Positions 1 through 5,101 of a stretch of 5,101 bases of DNA are shown here, piece after piece. Location of the stretch: the NCBI GenBank assembly GCA_030045935.1, contig JASIEN010000447.1:1-5101 (forward strand), given 5' to 3'. The position numbers and the translations under genes were made by a program. The stretch comes from Candidatus Sulfotelmatobacter sp. Lineage in GTDB: Bacteria > Acidobacteriota > Terriglobia > Terriglobales > Acidobacteriaceae. Position 1 is the first letter of the stretch. The number at the start of each line of letters is the position of its first letter. The notes beneath the pieces are model-generated. The model was not told where the DNA came from. It ran no database searches and worked only from the letters and a program-made list of their open reading frames with translations.

Positions 1-452
1 TCCACGGTAAAGACGCGGTCGATATCGAGGATCATGATGAATTGCGCATCGCGTTTGCCCATACCCTTGATGAAATCAGTCCGCACCTGCGTTCCGATCC
101 TCGGGGCGGGTTGGATTTGCTCCGGCTCCAGATCGATCACCTCCTCCACCGAATCGGCCAGCGCCCCGATCACCGTGGCTTCCCCATCCAGCATCACCTC
201 GACTACGACGATGCAGGTATTGCGCGTACGCTCGGTCTTCGACATCTGAAAACAGAGACGCAGATCGACCACCGGAACGACGCTGCCGCGCAGGTTGATC
301 ACTCCGCTCATGAAGTCAGGCGTGCGCGGAATTTCGGTGATGGTGGTGAAATCCAGCACCTCGCGCACCTTCGCCACGTCGATGCCGAAAACTTCATTGC
401 CCAGCTTGAAGGTCAGGTACTGCCTCGTCTCGGTAATTTCGCTCACGCTCAT
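1..452 (-). CDS. cheW: CheW chemotaxis coupling protein (3' end cut by window edge)
   Basis: CheW is a cytoplasmic adaptor that joins chemoreceptor tips to the P5 domain of CheA, so that receptor state controls the kinase. I translated 150 codons from the ATG at 452-450; the frame is still open at base 1. CheW proteins are usually about 150-170 residues, so only a few C-terminal residues should be missing. The family signature NLRGSVVPVVDLR is at residues 53-65, with the conserved arginine at 55, in the region where CheW contacts receptors. The N-terminal QYLTFKLGNEVFGIDVAKVREV (11-32, in two parts QYLTFKLGNE and VFGIDVAKVREV) and the C-terminal MGKRDAQFIMILDIDRVF (131-148) are also typical of the fold. 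The start is supported by AAAGGAG seven bases upstream. It follows mcp by 73 bases and is probably co-transcribed with it. Nothing suggests that it is broken. Confidence 0.95.
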   Translation of the reverse strand, partial: MSVSEITETRQYLTFKLGNEVFGIDVAKVREVLDFTTITEIPRTPDFMSGVINLRGSVVPVVDLRLCFQMSKTERTRNTCIVVVEVMLDGEATVIGALADSVEEVIDLEPEQIQPAPRIGTQVRTDFIKGMGKRDAQFIMILDIDRVFTV

Positions 453-459
453 AATTTGT

Positions 460-466
460 CTCCTTT
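460..466 (-). promoter_or_regulatory. Ribosome binding site of cheW
   Basis: The minus strand reads AAAGGAG here, a near-perfect Shine-Dalgarno sequence with seven bases between it and the cheW ATG. It fixes the cheW start. The same AAAGGAGA core precedes mcp, so both genes have strong and very similar translation signals. It lies only a few bases downstream of the inverted repeats at 468-529. Confidence 0.85.
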
Positions 467-467
467 C

Positions 468-529
468 GCGGGCTGAAAGCCGAAGCGGACCATCCTCGGT
501 CAGTCATGGTCCACGTCGCCCGCTTTCAG
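468..529 (-). repeat. Nested inverted repeats in the mcp-cheW spacer (probable mRNA stem-loop)
   Basis: Read on the minus strand, CTGAAAGC (529-522, overlapping the mcp stop codon) is perfectly complementary to GCTTTCAG (480-473). Inside this pair, GGACCAT (512-506) pairs with ATGGTCC (493-487) across a 12-base loop, extendable by a U-G and a G-C pair. A competing pair, GCGGGC (523-518) with GCCCGC (473-468), shares bases with the outer stem, so two alternative folds are possible. No run of U follows, and the cheW ribosome binding site begins almost at once, so this does not look like a normal intrinsic terminator. A role in mRNA stability, processing or tuning of cheW translation is an inference. 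Confidence 0.6.
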
Positions 530-3393
530 TAGCGCTCGAACTCCTTATCGAGGCTGTCGCCTTTTTCCTTCATCTTCAGCGCGACTCCAGTTTTCGGCGA
601 CGGTTTTGTCCCGGCTCCGACAGCGGCGGCAGCCGCGACTGCGGTGTGCGCTTCCACCTTGTGAACCGGCTTGGGCGCAGCGGGGTGGGTGGCCTTTGCC
701 GCAGAGCCTGCCGTGCCGCGCGCCGACGTATCCTCGCCGGTGTTGAAGAATCCGAGCGCGCTCATCAACTGATCGGACTGCGCTGTCAACTCTTCCGTCG
801 TTGCCGCCATCTCTTCCGCAGCCGAGGCGTTCTGCTGAATCACTTTCTCGAGTTGCTGTAACGCCTTATTGATCTGCTCCGCGCCCGTATCCTGCTCCTT
901 GCTTGCAGCCGTGATTTCCTGCACCAGTTCGGCTGTCTTTTGAATATCGGGCACGAGTTTTTCGAGCATTTCTCCCGCTTTTTCAGATACTTTCACGGTC
1001 GTCCCCGAAAGCTGGTTGATCTCGCCCGCCGCCTTCTGACTGCGCTCGGCCAGCTTGCGCACTTCGGCCGCGACCACGGCAAATCCCTTGCCGTGCTCGC
1101 CTGCGCGCGCCGCTTCGATCGCCGCGTTCAGGGCAAGCAGATTGGTCTGGCGTGCAATTTCTTCAATGATGGAAATCTTGCTGGCGATTTCTTTCATTGC
1201 GGATACCGCTTCTGCAACGGCCCGCCCGCTTTCCTGGGCGTCTTTGGCGGATTTGTTGGCGATCTTGTCGGTCTGCTGTGCGTTATCGGCGTTCTGCTTG
1301 ATGTTGGAAACCATCTCTTCCATTGACGACGACGCCTCTTCTGCCGCCGAAGCCTGCGTGGTTGCGCCGTTAGAGATTTCGACCGATGCCGTGCTGATCG
1401 AACTGCTGGCCGAGCTGACCTCGCCGGCAATGGTGCGAATCTCGCGTACCGTCTTGGTCAGGTCGTTCACCATGGTGCCCAGCGCCTGCATCAGCTTGTC
1501 CTGCGCCGAGCGCTCCTTGATGGTCACCGTAAGGTTGCCGCGCGCAACGTCGTCGGCTGCCTTGGTGATGTCATTCATGGACGTGATCAGGGTATTCAGG
1601 TTGTTCTTGATGGCATTGAAGTCACCGCTGTAGTTGGTCGTGATCGGGGCAGGGATGTCACCCTTGCTGATGCGGTCTACATATTCGGCCGCCACGTTCA
1701 GCGGGCTGATCACCGCATCAAGGGTCTCGTTCACTCCCTGCACGATCTTCTGATATTCACCGCTGTGCTTGGCAGCATCGGCACGCGTCTCCAGCTTGCC
1801 TTCCACGGCGGCCTTTGACAGCATAGCCACGTCTGCCATCATGGCGTTGAGCGCCATTTTCTCTTTGGTGAGGTCGGTGGCGAACTTGACCACCTTGAAC
1901 GGCTTGCCATTCAGATCGAGGATGGGATTGTAGGACGCCTGAATCCAGATCTGTTTTCCACCTTTGCCGATCCGTTTGAATTCCTCCGCCACATATTCTC
2001 CACGATTGAGCCGCGCCCAGAATTCGCGGTAATCCGTGCTGTTGCGATAGGCCTCGTCCACAAACATGCTGTGATGGCGTCCTTTTACCTCTTCAAGCGT
2101 ATAGCCCATGGCACGTAGAAAATGTTCGTTGGCGGTCACGATAGTGCCGTCCATTTTGAACTCGATGGTCGCTTGCGATTTGCCAATCGCTGCAATTTGC
2201 CCGGCATAGTCAGCATTGATCAACTTTTGCTGCGTGACGTCGGTGGCGAACTTGACAACTTTGCATGGCTTACCGTTCAGATCAAGAATGGGATTGTAGG
2301 AAGCCTGGATCCACACTTCTCTGCCGTTTTTCCCGATACGTTTGAATTCGTCGGCCACAAATTCGCCGCGGTTCAGCTTGGCCCAGAACTCGCGATATTC
2401 CGAGCTGTGGCGGTAGGCTTCATCGACGAAGATGCTGTGATGGCGGCCTTTGACTTCATCGAGCGTATAGCCCATGGCACGCAGAAAATGTTCGTTCGCG
2501 GTTACGATAGTGCCGTCCATTTTGAACTCGATGGTCGCTTGTGATTTGCCAATCGCGGCAATCTGCCCGGCATAATCGGCATTCATAAGTTTTTGTTTCG
2601 TGATATCGGTTGCGTACTTGACGACTTTGATGGCCTTGCCGTTACCGTCCAGAATGGGGTTGTATGATGCCTGGAGCCAGACTTCTTTTTCACCCTTGCC
2701 GATGCGCTTGAATTCACCCGCGAGAAATTCGCCATGGCGAAGCTTCGCCCAGAAATCCCGGTACTCCGCACTGTTGCGATAAGCTTCATCCACAAACATA
2801 CTGTGACTTTTGTCCTTGATCTCCTCCAGCGTGTAGCCCATCACCTTCAGGAAATTCTCATTGGCCGTGAGAACCAAGCTCTCCAGGGAAAACTCGATGA
2901 CGGCCTGGGACCGGTTGACGGCGGCCGCGATTCCCGCGTAATCGGCGTTCGTTGCTTCCATCCGCAGTTTTTCTGTCACCACTTCCCAAGTCACCATGGC
3001 ACCGGAGTATTGGCCACGCTGGTCGTAGACCGCGTTGACCAGCAGACTCAGCGTTTCCGGGCCTAACTTGATCAGGGCGCGATGCGGTAGATTCTTGTCG
3101 CTCGCCAGTAGTCTCCGTTGTTGGGACGGATCCTTGTGAAAGACATCGATGCATTCGCCCATCATCTCGGAAACTTTGATGGGCAAATATTTCTCGAGCG
3201 TTTCAAGAGTCTTGCGGGAGGCGTGATTCAGGTACTGAATCCGCAAGTCGAGATCCGCAAGAATTACGTTAATCGGAAGGCTGTCCATCATCGACTGCAT
3301 TTGTGCCAGGTTGGCCGCTTTGCCGTTGTCTTTCCGTTGCTCTCCGTCACCCCGAACTGCTTTCCTTCTGGCTACTCCCATCGCGCTTGCCAT
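526..3393 (-). CDS. Cytoplasmic methyl-accepting chemotaxis protein with four PAS domains, HAMP-like array and CheR/CheB tether
   Basis: This is a 955-residue soluble chemoreceptor that should bind CheW and CheA and control the kinase. No segment is hydrophobic enough for a membrane helix. Domains in order: divergent PAS (about 25-143, ending TWEVVTEK); three tandem PAS modules (149-270, 271-392, 393-514), each with MGYTL, FVDEAYR, ASYNPIL and a closing ATD[ILV]T, resembling the PAS type of BdlA and Aer-like receptors; HAMP-like repeats (about 515-647, with KGDIPAPI and ARGNLTVTI); and the MA signalling coiled coil (about 648-880) with tip NLLALNAAIEAARAGE at 751-766. Likely methylation pairs are E685/E686, E692/E693 and E860/E861. 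A tail rich in Ala, Pro and Lys (881-950) ends in EFERY. The ATG at 3393 is chosen because AAAGGAG lies six bases upstream. The ligand or cofactor is unknown. It sits between cheA and cheW, so it is probably their dedicated receptor. Confidence 0.95.
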   Translation of the reverse strand: MASAMGVARRKAVRGDGEQRKDNGKAANLAQMQSMMDSLPINVILADLDLRIQYLNHASRKTLETLEKYLPIKVSEMMGECIDVFHKDPSQQRRLLASDKNLPHRALIKLGPETLSLLVNAVYDQRGQYSGAMVTWEVVTEKLRMEATNADYAGIAAAVNRSQAVIEFSLESLVLTANENFLKVMGYTLEEIKDKSHSMFVDEAYRNSAEYRDFWAKLRHGEFLAGEFKRIGKGEKEVWLQASYNPILDGNGKAIKVVKYATDITKQKLMNADYAGQIAAIGKSQATIEFKMDGTIVTANEHFLRAMGYTLDEVKGRHHSIFVDEAYRHSSEYREFWAKLNRGEFVADEFKRIGKNGREVWIQASYNPILDLNGKPCKVVKFATDVTQQKLINADYAGQIAAIGKSQATIEFKMDGTIVTANEHFLRAMGYTLEEVKGRHHSMFVDEAYRNSTDYREFWARLNRGEYVAEEFKRIGKGGKQIWIQASYNPILDLNGKPFKVVKFATDLTKEKMALNAMMADVAMLSKAAVEGKLETRADAAKHSGEYQKIVQGVNETLDAVISPLNVAAEYVDRISKGDIPAPITTNYSGDFNAIKNNLNTLITSMNDITKAADDVARGNLTVTIKERSAQDKLMQALGTMVNDLTKTVREIRTIAGEVSSASSSISTASVEISNGATTQASAAEEASSSMEEMVSNIKQNADNAQQTDKIANKSAKDAQESGRAVAEAVSAMKEIASKISIIEEIARQTNLLALNAAIEAARAGEHGKGFAVVAAEVRKLAERSQKAAGEINQLSGTTVKVSEKAGEMLEKLVPDIQKTAELVQEITAASKEQDTGAEQINKALQQLEKVIQQNASAAEEMAATTEELTAQSDQLMSALGFFNTGEDTSARGTAGSAAKATHPAAPKPVHKVEAHTAVAAAAAVGAGTKPSPKTGVALKMKEKGDSLDKEFERY
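1852..2949 (-). repeat. Three tandem 366-base repeats encoding PAS modules in mcp
   Basis: The units are 2949-2584, 2583-2218 and 2217-1852 in reading order, each 122 codons and in frame, with no length change between them. By hand count, modules 2 and 3 share 104 of 122 residues (85%), and modules 1 and 2 share 82 of 122 (67%). All three begin NADYAG. The last two units also carry an exact 38-base match (2138-2175 and 2504-2541, offset 366). This indicates stepwise duplication, the copy giving modules 2 and 3 being the younger. Such close repeats are also a place where short-read assemblies can collapse. Confidence 0.92.
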
Positions 3394-3399
3394 ACTCAT

Positions 3400-3406
3400 C
3401 TCCTTT
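3400..3406 (-). promoter_or_regulatory. Ribosome binding site of mcp, decides the start codon
   Basis: The minus strand reads AAAGGAG, followed by ATGAGT and then ATG. The first ATG (3399) touches the Shine-Dalgarno sequence with no spacing, while the second (3393) is six bases away, which is normal. The second is therefore preferred; using the first would add only two residues (Met-Ser). A GTG at 3483 would extend the frame by 30 codons but has no visible ribosome binding site. Confidence 0.85.
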
Positions 3407-3475
3407 GAAAGCTGTGCGCCTTGTTGCGCTGGATTTCCTGCGGCCTGTCGGTCGCCTTCTAGACCTGGCCACACG

Positions 3476-3491
3476 AAGAGCACTCGCTCTT
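3476..3491 (-). repeat. Short perfect hairpin in the cheA-mcp spacer
   Basis: The minus strand reads AAGAGC, a four-base loop GAGT, then GCTCTT: a perfect six-base-pair stem. It lies 32 bases after the cheA stop and 82 bases before the mcp start. No run of U follows, so it is not a convincing intrinsic terminator. It may be a minor mRNA structure or chance. The rest of the 130-base spacer (3394-3523) has no coding content that I can support. Confidence 0.35.
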
Positions 3492-3523
3492 TGCCACCGC
3501 GAAACTAACTTTCTCTCTTATCG

Positions 3524-5101
3524 TCAAAATCCTTGACTTGCTGTAGCCGCGGCGCACACCCGCGCTCCCTGGGCGTGCAGCTCCGGCTCCATAGCCAGGT
3601 TCCGAATCGCCTCCTGTGTCAGCCGGTTCAAGTCCAGGATGAGGGCTATGTTCCCATCGCCGAGGATGGTTGCTCCGGAAATGATCTGCACGCTGCGATA
3701 CAGCCGCCCCAGGTTCTTGATCACCGTCTGGTGGTCACCCAAAACCTGGTCGACCACGAATCCGTAGCGCCCGTGCTCAGTTTCGGCGATCATCACCTGC
3801 TCGCGCTCAGGCCGCTCGCCGTGCACCCGCAAATACTCGCTAAGACGGATATAAGGAACAATCTCCCCGCGAATATTCGCCAGGTGTTTGCCGTTGGCGG
3901 CTTCAATGTCTTTCTGTGTCAGCTCGACGCACTCCGTCGTATTGGCCAGGGGCATGACGAAACGCGCATCACCTACGCGAACGAGCAATCCATCAATAAT
4001 CGCCAGCGTCAGCGGCAGCCGGAGCGTCACCGTCGATCCGCGCCCCGGCTGGCTGGCAATCTCGATGCTTCCACGCAGCGCCTCCACGTTCCTCTTCACG
4101 ACGTCCATACCGACGCCGCGCCCTGAGACGTCCGTGACTTCGCGCGCCGTGGAAAAACCTGGGGCAAGAATGAGCGAATACACTTCTGCCTCACTGAGTC
4201 GCGCATCGGACGCGATCAATCCCTTCTCGATCGCCTTTGCCCGTACCGCTTCCGGGTCGATTCCCTTGCCGTCATCCGCAACCGAAATCAGAACCTGCGC
4301 CCCCGCATGCCGGGCCGACAGATGAACATTGGCCATCTCCGGCTTGCCCGCGGCTCTCCGAACATCCGCAGATTCGACACCATGATCCATGCAGTTGCGG
4401 ATCAAATGCATCAGCGGATCGTTCAGCTGGTCGATCACCGTCTTGTCCAGCTCGGTTTCGCCGCCTTCAAATGTCAGCTCGACCTCTTTGTGCAGACTCC
4501 GCCCCAGGTCATAGACCAGCCGCTTCATGCGCTCAAACGTCGACCGCACTGGCAGCGTGCGCATGCTCATCGAGGTCTCACGCAATTCCGAGGTAAGCGC
4601 GTCAACTTCTTCCACCACAGCCTGCATGTCGCGGTCTTCGCCTCGCGCCGCCAGCTCGCCCAGCCGCGCCTGCACGGTCACAAGTTGACCGACAAGATCG
4701 ACCAGCTGGTCCAATTTCGCCGCCGCCACGCGAATACTTGCAGCCTGCGCGCTGTCGGAGGCCTTTCGGCCGGCGCGCCTCTCGCTTGCTTCACCCGGGG
4801 CTGTCTCGACTGCGTGTGCCCCGGAGCTTGCGGCCGCAACCGGCTCAATCTTTAGTTCGCAGTAATCCTCCACGAACAAAAACACATCGCGGATCGCCTC
4901 AACTGGCGCCGCAGTTATCAGCGTTATCTCCCACGCGATGTAGCAGCGCTCCGGATCCAGTTCTGCCAGTGGTGGCATCGCCGCCGCAATGGCCTTCGTC
5001 TTCAAAGTTCCAAGCTGCCGCAACTCGCGCAACAGCAACAACGGGTTCGTGCCGTTGCGAATGAGATCCGCTCCTGGACCAAAGTGAATCTGCCAACTGC
5101 G
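3524..5101 (-). CDS. cheA: CheA chemotaxis histidine kinase (5' end cut by window edge)
   Basis: CheA is the cytoplasmic kinase of the chemosensory array: it phosphorylates itself on a histidine in the Hpt (P1) domain and passes the phosphate to CheY and CheB. The 525 C-terminal residues are present, numbered here from base 5101; P1 is outside. Residues 1-90 are a P2-like region starting SWQIHFGPGADL with NGTNPLLLLRELRQLG, followed by a charged, Ala-rich linker. P3 dimerisation helices begin near 122 (IRVAAAKLDQLVDLVGQL). P4 has the N box HLIRNCMDHGVE (232-243), the G1 box DDGKGID (276-282) and the G2 region GFSTA...GRGVGMDVV (315-335). P5, the CheW-like domain, is about 365-500. All ATP-binding boxes are intact, so the kinase should be active. 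The frame is open through the window edge, so the TTG at 5041 is not the start. The stop TGA is at 3526-3524, 130 bases before mcp. Confidence 0.96.
   Translation of the reverse strand, partial: RSWQIHFGPGADLIRNGTNPLLLLRELRQLGTLKTKAIAAAMPPLAELDPERCYIAWEITLITAAPVEAIRDVFLFVEDYCELKIEPVAAASSGAHAVETAPGEASERRAGRKASDSAQAASIRVAAAKLDQLVDLVGQLVTVQARLGELAARGEDRDMQAVVEEVDALTSELRETSMSMRTLPVRSTFERMKRLVYDLGRSLHKEVELTFEGGETELDKTVIDQLNDPLMHLIRNCMDHGVESADVRRAAGKPEMANVHLSARHAGAQVLISVADDGKGIDPEAVRAKAIEKGLIASDARLSEAEVYSLILAPGFSTAREVTDVSGRGVGMDVVKRNVEALRGSIEIASQPGRGSTVTLRLPLTLAIIDGLLVRVGDARFVMPLANTTECVELTQKDIEAANGKHLANIRGEIVPYIRLSEYLRVHGERPEREQVMIAETEHGRYGFVVDQVLGDHQTVIKNLGRLYRSVQIISGATILGDGNIALILDLNRLTQEAIRNLAMEPELHAQGARVCAAATASQGF

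Noticed and set aside
42..476. Plus-strand open frame of 144 codons opposite cheW
   Set aside because: It is the antisense shadow of cheW, which has family motifs and a good ribosome binding site. The plus-strand product is His/Arg-rich with no recognisable domain.
468..529. Intrinsic terminator between mcp and cheW
   Set aside because: The stems are present, but no U-rich tract follows and the cheW ribosome binding site comes directly after, so termination here is unlikely.
2122..2544. Plus-strand open frame of 140 codons opposite the PAS repeats, with an internal repeat of its own
   Set aside because: Its repeat simply mirrors the 366-base duplication in mcp on the other strand. It has no independent coding evidence.
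3394..3483. GTG at 3483 as the start of mcp, adding 30 residues
   Set aside because: There is no Shine-Dalgarno sequence at a suitable distance, and the GTG falls inside a small hairpin. AAAGGAG at 3400-3406 clearly serves the ATG at 3393.
3394..3523. Sigma-54 promoter in the cheA-mcp spacer (TGGCAAAGAGCGAGTGC)
   Set aside because: The GG and GC elements are 12 bases apart rather than the required 10, and the flanking consensus bases do not match.
3533..4126. Plus-strand open frames of up to 197 codons opposite cheA, here and at 4307-4855
   Set aside because: Long antisense frames are common in GC-rich coding DNA. These lie over conserved CheA domains and resemble no known protein family to me.
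5039..5041. TTG at 5041 as the start of cheA
   Set aside because: The frame continues upstream to the window edge with family-like sequence (SWQIHFGPGADL), and a CheA starting here would lack the Hpt domain.

Overview
The window is a compact piece of a bacterial chemosensory operon read entirely from the minus strand. In transcription order it holds the 3' part of cheA (histidine kinase, 5' end beyond base 5101), a complete gene for a cytoplasmic PAS-domain chemoreceptor (mcp), and cheW (coupling protein, whose last few codons lie beyond base 1). These are the three parts of a core signalling array: receptor, coupling protein and kinase. I see no RNA gene, mobile element, CRISPR array or plus-strand gene; the open frames on the plus strand are shadows of these genes.

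Layout from the right edge: 5101-3524 is cheA, with a P2-like region, P3 dimerisation, P4 ATPase and P5 CheW-like regulatory domain; the Hpt domain with the phosphorylated histidine must be upstream. 3523-3394 is a 130-base gap with a short hairpin and a strong ribosome binding site. 3393-526 is mcp, 955 residues with no membrane segment: one divergent PAS domain, three tandem 122-residue PAS modules, a HAMP-like array, a signalling hairpin that appears to be of the 34-heptad class, and a flexible tail ending in EFERY, a candidate tether for CheR/CheB. 525-453 is a 73-base gap with nested inverted repeats and the cheW ribosome binding site. 452-1 is cheW.

Together the genes suggest a soluble sensor of an internal cue (redox, gas or small ligand; the cofactor cannot be read from sequence) that controls CheA autophosphorylation through CheW. 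The response regulator and adaptation enzymes (cheY, cheR, cheB) are not in the window. Whether the output is swimming, gliding or pili, or another process, cannot be decided here.

The organism is a Gram-negative-type bacterium of moderately high GC. The P2-like CheA region and the cytoplasmic PAS receptor recall Acidobacteriota or the former Deltaproteobacteria, but this is a weak inference. The system is a recognisable chemosensory module rather than a new one. The most unusual details are the mosaic identity between two of the PAS repeats, the C-terminal pentapeptide, and the structured spacer before cheW.
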